Assembly (NCBI GenBank): GCA_964634605.1
Contig: CAZWLJ010000002.1
Location: 1 to 64,000 of the forward strand
DNA: 64,000 bases
Source: UPXZ01 sp964634605
Lineage (GTDB): Bacteria; Bacteroidota; Bacteroidia; Bacteroidales; Paludibacteraceae
Reading direction: 5' to 3'
The notes beneath the pieces were generated by a model. The model saw only the letters and a list, made by a program, of their open reading frames with translations, ran no database searches and was not told where the DNA came from. Shown here piece after piece: positions 1 to 8,136 of this stretch. Position numbers and translations under genes: made by a program. Every line of letters starts with the position of its first letter. Positions within the stretch are counted from its first letter, which is position 1.

Positions 1-49
1 CACATCCCTTTTAAGGATGGGGTCCTGGGTTCGAGCCCCAGCTGAATCA
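1..49 (+). tRNA. tRNA-Lys(UUU), 3' part only
   Basis: The window opens inside a tRNA. An anticodon stem CATCC/GGATG closes a 7-base loop CTTTTAA, giving anticodon TTT (lysine). It is followed by a variable region, a T-arm CTGGG/CCCAG with loop TTCGAGC, and the 3' acceptor strand CTGAATC with discriminator A at 49. No CCA is encoded, which is common in Bacteroidota. The D-arm and 5' acceptor strand lie upstream of the window. Confidence 0.93.
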
Positions 50-52
50 CTT

Positions 53-81
53 AAAAAACGGTTTTACTGCCGTTTTTTTTT
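53..81 (+). terminator. Rho-independent terminator of the tRNA
   Basis: An A6-CGG / CCG-T8 hairpin with an 8-base loop follows the tRNA by three bases, with a T-tract on the plus strand. Confidence 0.85.
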
Positions 82-165
82 ATTTTTAAATGCACCCGCT
101 TTGGGATCAGCTTCAAAATGAGTATTTTTTAGAGCAAATTAGCATCGTTAAAGTTCAAATTGTTG

Positions 166-173
166 TATCTTTG
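166..173 (+). promoter_or_regulatory. Bacteroidota-type -7 element (TATCTTTG)
   Basis: This is a perfect match to the Bacteroidota consensus TAnnTTTG, about 50 bases before the CNNM/CBS gene. I see no clear -33 TTG at the right distance. A transcript from here would start near 180. Confidence 0.6.
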
Positions 174-228
174 CAGTGAAATCGAAAGCTTTGACTTTCA
201 ACACCATGTTTAACCAAACAATCAAAAC

Positions 229-1479
229 TTGAACTTAATAGGCTACATAATTCTTTCACTCCTGGGCATTTTGTTTTTTGCCGGCATAGAGACTGCTTAC
301 ATGGCTTCCAATCGCCTGCGTTTTGAGCTGGCGAAGAAAGATAATACCCTGAATTCTTACCTGGTATCCATATTTTACAACAACCCGCAGCAGTTTATTT
401 CCACTTTATTTGTAGGCAAATACATCAGCCTGGTTACATACGGAGTACTCATTGCCATGTGGCTCAACGAGCCTTTTGCAACTATGGGACTCGCATTCAG
501 CCTTATACTTCAGATTTTCATTGCAGCCACTATTCTGGTGGTTGTCGGGGAGTTTTTACCAAAAACCCTGTTCAGACTCCATCCAAACCTGTGGCTGAGA
601 ATGTTTTCATGGCTTCTTTTTCTATTTTACATCGTGTTATATCCCGTATCAAGAATTATTTCGTGGCTTTCGCTGAAACTTTTCAGGCTTTCACGTACCG
701 ATATCCCTCAGTCTACCGAGGAGAATGTTTTTTCGCGTATCGACCTGAATTACCTGCTGCAGGAAAATCTGGACGCCAATGAAGATATCAAGGACATGAA
801 CAATGACGTGAAAATTTTTCAGAACGTGCTTGATTTCTCCAAAGTAAAGCTGCGCGATTGTTTTGTTCCACGTACCGAAATGGTGGCTCATGAGTACGGC
901 GTGAACGTGAACACCCTGAAACAAACATTTATTGAAACCGGACTTTCCAAAATTCTTATTTACAAGGAGGATATTGATAATATTGTGGGCTACATACACT
1001 CTTCGGAGATGTTCAAGCATTCTAAAGACTGGGTAAAACACATCAAGCCGATCCCTATTGTACCGGAAAACATGGCAGCACAGAAACTGATGAAGATATT
1101 CATGCAACAGAAAAAAAGCATTGCCGTGGTAGTGGACGAATTCGGTGGAACAGCCGGAATTGTTACCCTGGAGGACATCATGGAAGAAATTTTTGGAGAA
1201 ATAGAAGATGAGCACGATATCAAAGACATTACAGCCGAAAAAACGAATGAAAATGAATATCTCTTTGCCGGAAGACTTGAAGTGGAAGAAGCCAATCAAT
1301 TATTCGGCCTGAATATTCCCGTGTCGGAAAACTACACTACAATTGCAGGATATATTTTACACGCTCATCAGCGTTTCCCGAAGCTGAATGAAATCGTCCG
1401 CGTCGACCATTTTACTTTCAAATGCCTCAAAGTGACAAACAACCGGATTGAACTCGTGAAAATGCAGGTTAATACCTAA
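229..1479 (+). CDS. CNNM/CBS/CorC transmembrane protein (hemolysin family, GldE-like)
   Basis: This 416-residue inner-membrane protein has a DUF21/CNNM domain with about four hydrophobic segments in residues 1-150. A paired CBS module follows at roughly 210-335, including the family motif around DEFGGTAGIVTLEDI, and then a C-terminal CorC_HlyC domain at about 345-415. Family members take part in divalent cation (Mg2+/Co2+) homeostasis. In gliding or T9SS Bacteroidota a relative, GldE, is tied to secretion, and the T9SS cargo seen elsewhere in this window makes that plausible but not proven. The start is TTG at 229; no in-frame ATG precedes the first membrane segment. An upstream 8-codon reading frame (206-232) ends across this start codon. 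The next gene begins 148 bases downstream. Confidence 0.9.
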   Translation: MNLIGYIILSLLGILFFAGIETAYMASNRLRFELAKKDNTLNSYLVSIFYNNPQQFISTLFVGKYISLVTYGVLIAMWLNEPFATMGLAFSLILQIFIAATILVVVGEFLPKTLFRLHPNLWLRMFSWLLFLFYIVLYPVSRIISWLSLKLFRLSRTDIPQSTEENVFSRIDLNYLLQENLDANEDIKDMNNDVKIFQNVLDFSKVKLRDCFVPRTEMVAHEYGVNVNTLKQTFIETGLSKILIYKEDIDNIVGYIHSSEMFKHSKDWVKHIKPIPIVPENMAAQKLMKIFMQQKKSIAVVVDEFGGTAGIVTLEDIMEEIFGEIEDEHDIKDITAEKTNENEYLFAGRLEVEEANQLFGLNIPVSENYTTIAGYILHAHQRFPKLNEIVRVDHFTFKCLKVTNNRIELVKMQVNT

Positions 1480-1627
1480 CCTGTAAAGCAGACATAAATC
1501 AGCAAAACAATCATTTATCAAAAAATCAGGAGAATTATGCACGTAAATACACTTTTTTTTCGTAAATTCGTGCCCTCAAATTAAAATTAAAATTTATCAA
1601 AATATTATTATCAACTTTTTTAATAAA

Positions 1628-3742
1628 ATGGCAACATTACAGAGTATCAGGAACAAAGGAGTTTTACTCGCTGTTATTATCGGTTTAGCTTTGTTAGCAT
1701 TCATTATAGGCGACTTTTTGAACTCCGGTTCCACCCTGTTCCAGCAGGCAAAACGTAACGTAGGAGAAGTAGCAGGTGAAAAAATCGATATCGAAACCTA
1801 CCAGGAAGCTATCGATCAGATGAACACCGTTTACAAAATTGAATACGGAAGAAATGATTTTAATGAAAACGAAGTATCACAAATGCGCTCTCAGGTTTGG
1901 GAAAGTCTGGTGAATGAAAAAATACTTGCCCTGGAAGCAAAAAAAATGGGTCTTTCGGTAAGCAAGGAAGAACTGACAGACCGGTTAATCGGAAATAATA
2001 TCCACCCGATGATTATGCAGCGTCGTGCTTTTGCCGACCCTCAGACCGGACAGTTCAGCAAAACAGGTTTACTTCAGTTTTACAACAGTGTATTCTCCGA
2101 CGAAATTCCTCAGCAAGATCAGGAGCAGTTAAAGGAAGCAAAATCATACTGGTTATTCTGGGAAAATGCCGTAAAAAATTCCATCCTTCAGGAAAAATAC
2201 ATCATGCTGATCACCAAAGCTGTAGGTGCAAGCAAAATTGAAGCTAAGTACAACTTTGATGCCCGGAAAATGTCCGGAGATGTGAATTATGTGGTTCAAC
2301 CCTATGCATTCATATCCGATTCGACTATCAAGGTTTCTGACTCTGAAATCAAAGCGCTTTACGAAAAGCAAAAAGAATTATTCAAACAGGAAGAAAACCG
2401 ATCCATCAAATACGTATCATTTGAAGTAACTCCGCTTCAGGAAGACTTCAAAGAAGCCGAAGCCTGGATTGCTAAAGTGAGCGAGGAATTCAAAACAACG
2501 GATGATGTAGTAAATTTGGTAAATTCAGAATCTGATATCAGCTACACGGGTGAAAATTACTCCAGACAAACCGTTCCGTCAACACTGAAAGATTTTGCCT
2601 TCGGTAATGGCACCGGTGCTATCTTTGGCCCTGTATTCCAGAACAACACCTACACTATGGCACGTATCATGGAATCGGGAATCATGGAATCCGACTCAGT
2701 GAAACTCCGTATGATCGTGCTCCAGCCTAATCAGGATAAAAAAGCCGACAGCATTATCAACTCTATCAAAACAGGGGCAAGTTTTGCTGACATGGTTATC
2801 AAATATTCATCACCTCAGGCAGCTGCCAACGGAGGCGAAGTGGGCTGGATAACCAAAGCAATGGTTGGTAAAGAAATAGCTGAACCGGCATTCTCAAAAG
2901 CAACAAATGAAATTTTCAAAATAAGCGGACCTCAGGGAACACAAATTTTCCAGATTATGGAAAAAACTCCTGCCCGTTCGAAAGTCAAACTGGCAATTCT
3001 TGAAAGAAAAGTGACTCCAAGTAACGAGTCATACGGAAAAATATTCAACGAAGCAAAACAATTTGCCGGAGCTAGCACTGACACCAAGAAATTCGAAGAA
3101 TTAGCAAAACAAAAAGGTTACGTGGTGCGTCCTGTTGTAGGATTGATGAAAACCACTGATCAGGTTGATGCAATTCCGCAGTCACGCCAGGTGGTAAGAT
3201 GGGCTTTCGAGAACAAAACAGGCTCAAGTTCCGATGTATTTGACTGCGACAGGAATACTTTTGTGGTTGCAACTGTTACTGAAATAAATACAAAAGGTTA
3301 CAAAAGCGTTGCTCAGGTAACACCTCAGCTGAAAGCACAACTTATGAAAGACAAAAAAGCCGATGTTATCAAAAAACAAATGAGTGAAATGCTTGCAAAA
3401 AACCCGACACTCGAAGGAATTGCAGCTTCGATGGGTTCACAGGTTAAGACAGCCCCTTCGGTTAGTTTCGCTTCATTCCAGTTTGGCGATGCAGGTCCCG
3501 AACCATATATCATCGGAAAAGCATCAGTAACTGCAGACAATAAAGTCTCTGTTCCGTTGAAAGGCGAAACCGGCGTGTTTATCATCCAGCCACTCACCAA
3601 AACAGCTGACCAGACTCCATTCGATTCAAAAATTGAAGCATCGCAGCTCGACGGTCGTATTGCCCAAACACTTCCGTACATGATACTCCAAAAACTGAAA
3701 GACAAATACAATGTCAAAGACAATCGGTTTAACTATTATTAA
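1628..3742 (+). CDS. SurA/PpiD-type periplasmic peptidyl-prolyl isomerase
   Basis: This 704-residue protein begins with a short cytoplasmic segment and one membrane anchor (about residues 12-30, rich in V/I/L/A). A SurA_N-like chaperone region follows (about 40-230). A parvulin-type rotamase (PPIC) domain sits around residues 340-455, with the family features SFADMVIKYSS and NGGEVGWI. A second, more degenerate parvulin-like or chaperone domain makes up the C-terminal part. The layout matches PpiD, an inner-membrane-anchored foldase that assists secreted and outer-membrane proteins leaving the Sec translocon. The length is somewhat above E. coli PpiD (about 620) but usual for Bacteroidota. An ATG start follows an AT-rich leader. 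A strong terminator comes 26 bases after the stop, so this gene closes its transcript. Confidence 0.9.
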   Translation: MATLQSIRNKGVLLAVIIGLALLAFIIGDFLNSGSTLFQQAKRNVGEVAGEKIDIETYQEAIDQMNTVYKIEYGRNDFNENEVSQMRSQVWESLVNEKILALEAKKMGLSVSKEELTDRLIGNNIHPMIMQRRAFADPQTGQFSKTGLLQFYNSVFSDEIPQQDQEQLKEAKSYWLFWENAVKNSILQEKYIMLITKAVGASKIEAKYNFDARKMSGDVNYVVQPYAFISDSTIKVSDSEIKALYEKQKELFKQEENRSIKYVSFEVTPLQEDFKEAEAWIAKVSEEFKTTDDVVNLVNSESDISYTGENYSRQTVPSTLKDFAFGNGTGAIFGPVFQNNTYTMARIMESGIMESDSVKLRMIVLQPNQDKKADSIINSIKTGASFADMVIKYSSPQAAANGGEVGWITKAMVGKEIAEPAFSKATNEIFKISGPQGTQIFQIMEKTPARSKVKLAILERKVTPSNESYGKIFNEAKQFAGASTDTKKFEELAKQKGYVVRPVVGLMKTTDQVDAIPQSRQVVRWAFENKTGSSSDVFDCDRNTFVVATVTEINTKGYKSVAQVTPQLKAQLMKDKKADVIKKQMSEMLAKNPTLEGIAASMGSQVKTAPSVSFASFQFGDAGPEPYIIGKASVTADNKVSVPLKGETGVFIIQPLTKTADQTPFDSKIEASQLDGRIAQTLPYMILQKLKDKYNVKDNRFNYY

Positions 3743-3768
3743 TTTCAATATTTGATATAATTTTACCT

Positions 3769-3801
3769 AAAAACGGAGTAAAGCAAGTTTACTCCGTTTT
3801 T
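3769..3801 (+). terminator. Rho-independent terminator after the ppiD-like gene
   Basis: A perfect 14-bp stem (AAAAACGGAGTAAA with its complement) and a 5-base loop is followed by TATTTTT. The T-rich ends suit termination on either strand, but only the plus-strand gene ends here. Confidence 0.9.
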
Positions 3802-3820
3802 ATTTTTAAGCTAATAATCG

Positions 3821-3828
3821 TACTTTTG
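3821..3828 (+). promoter_or_regulatory. Bacteroidota-type -7 element (TACTTTTG)
   Basis: This is a perfect TAnnTTTG match with T-rich DNA about 20 bases upstream as a possible -33. It lies about 88 bases before the secreted amidase-like gene and just after the preceding terminator, as expected for a new transcription unit. Confidence 0.65.
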
Positions 3829-3915
3829 TAAATGTGAGACAAAATTTGCATCTGGTTGATGCTGTTTTTATATTTCCTCATCAATTCAACTTGATGTTTT
3901 TTTAATTAGACTGAA

Positions 3916-6900
3916 ATGAAGAAGGGTTTTAATATTAAATATATCTGTCTGCTTATTTATTTACTACTTCCCGCGTTTTCACAATCGCAGGAGCAGCTGA
4001 TCAAAATCCTGGAGGACTCTCTTACTAACCTTGGAAAGAAATATGCAAATGCAGGTTATGTAAAAATTAAAAAAATCACTCCGGACGAGAATAAACGCCG
4101 AATAATCCTTACAACGAATGAAACATTAAGTTTTCTGCCCCTCAGACCCGCGAATGTAGATACCATTTACAGGTTAACGAAAAAAATTCTTGAAACTCCT
4201 TATCCTGGTTATTCACTCAGTATCCTTTCCGACAACAGACAACTGGAAGATTTAATCCCGGGATATTTTCGGAAAGGCGGGATAAGCCCTTTAAAAAGAT
4301 TCAGAGTACCTGAAATGGTCCATCCGTTAGTCAGAAACCTGTCGCAATCATTCACCGTAACCAACGGACTTCAAAACCGCCACCTGGCTGTATGGCAAAG
4401 TCATGGCAGATATTACAACCAGACAAAACAGGAGTGGGTGTGGCAGCGTCCGGTAGTGTTTCAAACCGTAGAAGACCTCTTCACGCAGTCATTTGTCATT
4501 CCATTCCTGGTTCCCATGCTTGAAAACTCCGGTGCAACCGTGCTGCTTCCACGCGAACGGGATGTGCAACGCAACGAGATAATCATAGATGAAGAGAGAT
4601 CTACCGGAAATTCCACATTCGAGGCTGACCAGGAACACTGGACAAAAAGCACTCAGAGCGGTTTTGGCAATATGCAACTTACTTACACTGACAATCAAAA
4701 TCCATTCAAGATGGGATTTTACATGCACGCAAAAACTGTCAGGGATTCACTGAAATCCGCGAAGGCTATCTGGACTCCCTTTATACCCGAGAGTGGAAAA
4801 TATGCTGTCTATGTTTCATACAAATCATTGCCCAACAGCACACCCGATGCCCGATATACCGTCAGGCACAAGGGTGGCGAAACACATTTCTCTGTCAATC
4901 AGACCATGGGTGGAGGCACATGGATTTATCTCGGGCATTTCGATTTTGAAAAAGGGAAAAACAGCGATAATTGCATAACACTTTCGACTTACAGCAGTCA
5001 TAATAACAAAGAAGTAACTGCCGATGCCGTAAAAATAGGTGGTGGAATGGGAAATATTGCCCGAAAACATGCCGACGAAACAATCAAAACCATAGTGGGT
5101 AAAGGACGGAGAAAGCGAACGATAACCTCTGTGAAGAGGTATTCAAACTACTCGCTAAGTCAGTTCCCACGCTATACAGAAGGAGCAAGGTACTGGTTGC
5201 AGTGGGCAGGTGTCCCCGACAGTATTTACAGCCGCACCAACGGAAAGAATGACTACTCGGACGACTTTCAGTCGCGCGGATTCTGGGTGAATTACCTTGC
5301 AGGCGGATCGGCTGTACTCCCCGGAGTGGAAGGTCTGAAAATACCTCTCGATATGGCTTTTGCATTTCACTCTGATGCCGGAATCAATATAAACGACTCC
5401 GTTATTGGTACACTTGCAATTTATACGGTAGACAATTCTGATAAAAAGAGATATTATAAAAACAACATTTCACGCTGGAATGCCCGCGAAATGACTGATA
5501 TTATTCAAACACAGATTGTGGACGACATCCGGAAGACAATTTATCCGGCATGGAACCGACGTGGCCTGTGGAACCGAAATTACAGCGAATCGCGTGTACC
5601 TGAAGTTCCCACCATGCTGCTTGAACTTTTGTCGCATCAGAACTTTGCCGATATGCAATCCGGACACGACCCCAGATTTCGTTTTGTGGTGAGCAGGGCT
5701 GTATACAAAGGTATATTGCGATATCTGGCAGCAGTCAATGAATTCGATTGTGTAGTGCAACCTTTGCCCGTGCAGGAATTCAGCACCCGCTTTATGACCG
5801 ATTCGACCATAGAACTAAGCTGGAAAGCAACACCCGACAAGCTGGAACCTACTGCCCTGCCCGATTCATACGTGGTATATACACGCATCGACAATGGTGG
5901 ATTTGATAATGGAGTACTCGTAAAAAATCCGAAATTCACAAAAAAAATTGAAAAAGGGAAAATCTATAGTTTCAAAGTAGAAGCTGTCAACAAAGGTGGA
6001 AAAAGCTTCCCTTCGGAGATTCTTTCGGTCTGCAAAGTTCCAAATTCAAATCCCCCGGTATTGATAGTCAATGCATTCAACAGGATTTCAGGTCCGGCAA
6101 GCTTCACCCAAGGAACCGGGATAGCAGGTTTCAACAACGAATTTGACGCTGGTGTGCCGTATATTTCAGATTACAGTTTCGCGGGCTTCCAAACAGAGTT
6201 CAGGAGGTCAAAGCCTTACATCAACGACGATAATGTGGGTCACGGAGCAAGCAACAAGGATTACACTGACAAGGTAATTGCCGGGAATACGTTTGACTAT
6301 TCTTATGTACATGGAAAAGCTGTTAAAGCTGCCGGACATTCATTCGTTTCGACAAGTGAAGCATCGGTTGTAAGCGGAAAAGTGAAACTCACGGATTATA
6401 AAATAGTTGACCTTATTCTGGGAAAAGAACGGCAGAGAGTGAATTTTACAGACTCTTCCAGGACTGATTTCAAAACATTCGTACCTGAGATGAGAAAAGC
6501 GATTGAAAAATTCACCGATGCGGGGGGTAATCTGATGGTTTCAGGTTCAAATATCGTTTCAGATTTGGTATTAGCTGATAAGAGTACTAACTTTGAGAGG
6601 CGATTTATAGAAAAAACTCTGAAGATAATGTGGATGTCGGATAAGATTAAGAATGTAGGGCAGGTAAAATTCACTACACCGGGTGTCAGGCATTTTGATA
6701 ACATACAATGCTCGTTTCATATCACTCCGAATGCCGAATCCTACTACATTGAATCACCCGACGTAATTTTCCCGGCAAGCAAAAAAGCACTCAAAATATG
6801 CGAATATAGTGAAAACGGCTACAGTGCAGGCATTGCATATAAAGAAAAATACGGTATCTGTGCATTTGGATTCCCGTTTGAAACTATTAAATCTGCAGAA

Positions 6901-6960
6901 GATCAAAATAAACTGATGAGAAGTGTGCTTACTTTTTTCATGGATCAAACCATACATTAA
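3916..6960 (+). CDS. Secreted N-acetylmuramoyl-L-alanine amidase-like protein with golvesin-type insert
   Basis: This 1014-residue exported protein has a signal peptide ending near AFSQSQ (about residue 25). An amidase_3-like fold appears split in two. The first part (about 130-220) holds HLAVWQSHGRYY and the helix around LVPMLENSGATV. The second (about 475-600) holds AFHSDAGIN and then PEVPTMLLELLSHQNFAD, which resemble the second zinc His and the catalytic Glu regions of zinc amidases. Between them (about 225-375) lies a beta-rich stretch like the golvesin/xanthan-lyase carbohydrate-binding domain. After the catalytic part come a fibronectin type III-like domain (about 620-700) and a C-terminal region of unknown fold. 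Such proteins are often labelled xanthan lyase, but I see no lyase evidence. Peptidoglycan or muropeptide cleavage is an inference. The next gene, pdxA, starts 30 bases later. Confidence 0.75.
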   Translation: MKKGFNIKYICLLIYLLLPAFSQSQEQLIKILEDSLTNLGKKYANAGYVKIKKITPDENKRRIILTTNETLSFLPLRPANVDTIYRLTKKILETPYPGYSLSILSDNRQLEDLIPGYFRKGGISPLKRFRVPEMVHPLVRNLSQSFTVTNGLQNRHLAVWQSHGRYYNQTKQEWVWQRPVVFQTVEDLFTQSFVIPFLVPMLENSGATVLLPRERDVQRNEIIIDEERSTGNSTFEADQEHWTKSTQSGFGNMQLTYTDNQNPFKMGFYMHAKTVRDSLKSAKAIWTPFIPESGKYAVYVSYKSLPNSTPDARYTVRHKGGETHFSVNQTMGGGTWIYLGHFDFEKGKNSDNCITLSTYSSHNNKEVTADAVKIGGGMGNIARKHADETIKTIVGKGRRKRTITSVKRYSNYSLSQFPRYTEGARYWLQWAGVPDSIYSRTNGKNDYSDDFQSRGFWVNYLAGGSAVLPGVEGLKIPLDMAFAFHSDAGININDSVIGTLAIYTVDNSDKKRYYKNNISRWNAREMTDIIQTQIVDDIRKTIYPAWNRRGLWNRNYSESRVPEVPTMLLELLSHQNFADMQSGHDPRFRFVVSRAVYKGILRYLAAVNEFDCVVQPLPVQEFSTRFMTDSTIELSWKATPDKLEPTALPDSYVVYTRIDNGGFDNGVLVKNPKFTKKIEKGKIYSFKVEAVNKGGKSFPSEILSVCKVPNSNPPVLIVNAFNRISGPASFTQGTGIAGFNNEFDAGVPYISDYSFAGFQTEFRRSKPYINDDNVGHGASNKDYTDKVIAGNTFDYSYVHGKAVKAAGHSFVSTSEASVVSGKVKLTDYKIVDLILGKERQRVNFTDSSRTDFKTFVPEMRKAIEKFTDAGGNLMVSGSNIVSDLVLADKSTNFERRFIEKTLKIMWMSDKIKNVGQVKFTTPGVRHFDNIQCSFHITPNAESYYIESPDVIFPASKKALKICEYSENGYSAGIAYKEKYGICAFGFPFETIKSAEDQNKLMRSVLTFFMDQTIH

Positions 6961-6990
6961 TACAACATTCAACAAAAAAATATAATACTT

Positions 6991-8067
6991 ATGGAATCGG
7001 ATAAAATTATAATCGGGATAACACACGGCGATATCAACGGCATAGGCTATGAAGTTATTCTTAAATCGCTGGCAGAAAACCGGATACTTGACATGTTCAC
7101 TCCTGTTATCTACGGTTCATCAAAACTGGCTGGTTTTTACAAAAAAAACCTGGATATTCAGGGGGTAAATTTTAATATTATCAACCATGCCGGTGAAGCG
7201 AGCAGCAAACGCATCAATATCATCAACTGTGTGAGCGATGATGTTAAAATTGAAGTTGGACAGTCCACATCTGAAGCCGGAGAGGCTGCTTTGGCAGCTC
7301 TTGAAAAGGCTTCAGAGGATCTGAAAAAAAATAAAATCCACGCTATTGTTACAGCACCCATCAACAAAAACAATATCCAGAGCGATTCATTTCACTTTCC
7401 TGGTCACACAGAATATCTGGAGGAAAAATTCGGTGAAAAATCATCCTCACTGATGATGCTTGTAAGTGATGCCATACGCATTGCGGTAGTCACGGGTCAT
7501 ATTCCGCTGAGCAAAGTTTCCGGAGTGCTCTCTTCTGAACTGATCCTGAAAAAAATGCACATCATGAATTTATCGCTTAAAAAGGATTTTTCTGTTGTGA
7601 AGCCCCGAATAGCTATTCTGGGACTCAATCCACATGCCGGTGATAATGGCGTGATAGGTGATGAAGAGCAGAAGATAATTATTCCGGCAATCAAAAAAGC
7701 GGAGGAGCAGGGTATAATGTGTTTCGGACCTTATTCTGCCGACGGTTTTTTTGGATCGGGAAATTTCAGGAATTTCGACGGGGTACTGGCTATGTACCAC
7801 GACCAGGGACTAATTCCTTTCAAAACAATGGTGATGGACAACGGTGTGAATTTTACAGCCGGACTGCCCGTAATCCGTACTTCGCCCGATCATGGTACAG
7901 CATACGATCTGGCGGGGCAGAATAAAGCTTCCGAATTGTCGTTTCTTCAGGCTTTGTATCTGGCTACCGACATCTACCGCAACAGAATTATTTATGAGGA
8001 AATTCATGCAAACCCCCTTCCGGTAAGCGAACCAAGGCACGATAACAAAAAAAATACGATTGAATAG
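6991..8067 (+). CDS. pdxA: 4-hydroxythreonine-4-phosphate dehydrogenase PdxA
   Basis: This 358-residue cytoplasmic enzyme of the DXP-dependent vitamin B6 pathway oxidises 4-phosphohydroxy-L-threonine with NAD+ to feed pyridoxine 5'-phosphate synthesis by PdxJ. Family signatures are visible along the chain: GITHGDINGIGYE at the N-terminus, TAPINKNNIQ, FPGHTEYLEE with a metal-ligand His, GLNPHAGDNG, and the MYHDQGLIPFK and RTSPDHGTAYDLAG blocks that carry the other metal-binding residues. The length is normal (about 330-360). It probably shares a transcript with the preceding secreted protein (30-base gap), though the two functions are unrelated. It ends at a bidirectional terminator shared with the converging DUF349 gene. 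Confidence 0.97.
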   Translation: MESDKIIIGITHGDINGIGYEVILKSLAENRILDMFTPVIYGSSKLAGFYKKNLDIQGVNFNIINHAGEASSKRINIINCVSDDVKIEVGQSTSEAGEAALAALEKASEDLKKNKIHAIVTAPINKNNIQSDSFHFPGHTEYLEEKFGEKSSSLMMLVSDAIRIAVVTGHIPLSKVSGVLSSELILKKMHIMNLSLKKDFSVVKPRIAILGLNPHAGDNGVIGDEEQKIIIPAIKKAEEQGIMCFGPYSADGFFGSGNFRNFDGVLAMYHDQGLIPFKTMVMDNGVNFTAGLPVIRTSPDHGTAYDLAGQNKASELSFLQALYLATDIYRNRIIYEEIHANPLPVSEPRHDNKKNTIE

Positions 8068-8081
8068 GTTTACATTAACTC

Positions 8082-8116
8082 ATAAAAAAAGCACCTGTGT
8101 CAGGTGCTTTTTTTAT
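8082..8116. terminator. Bidirectional terminator between pdxA and the DUF349 gene
   Basis: GCACCTG/CAGGTGC with a 3-base loop is flanked by seven A and seven T residues. The stem is symmetrical, so it can terminate both converging genes. Confidence 0.92.
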
Positions 8117-8136
8117 GAATTTTAATATGTTACGGA

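Noticed and set aside
691..1299. Minus-strand open frame of 202 codons opposite the CNNM/CBS gene
   Set aside because: His/Phe-rich shadow of a well-supported gene; no family resemblance.
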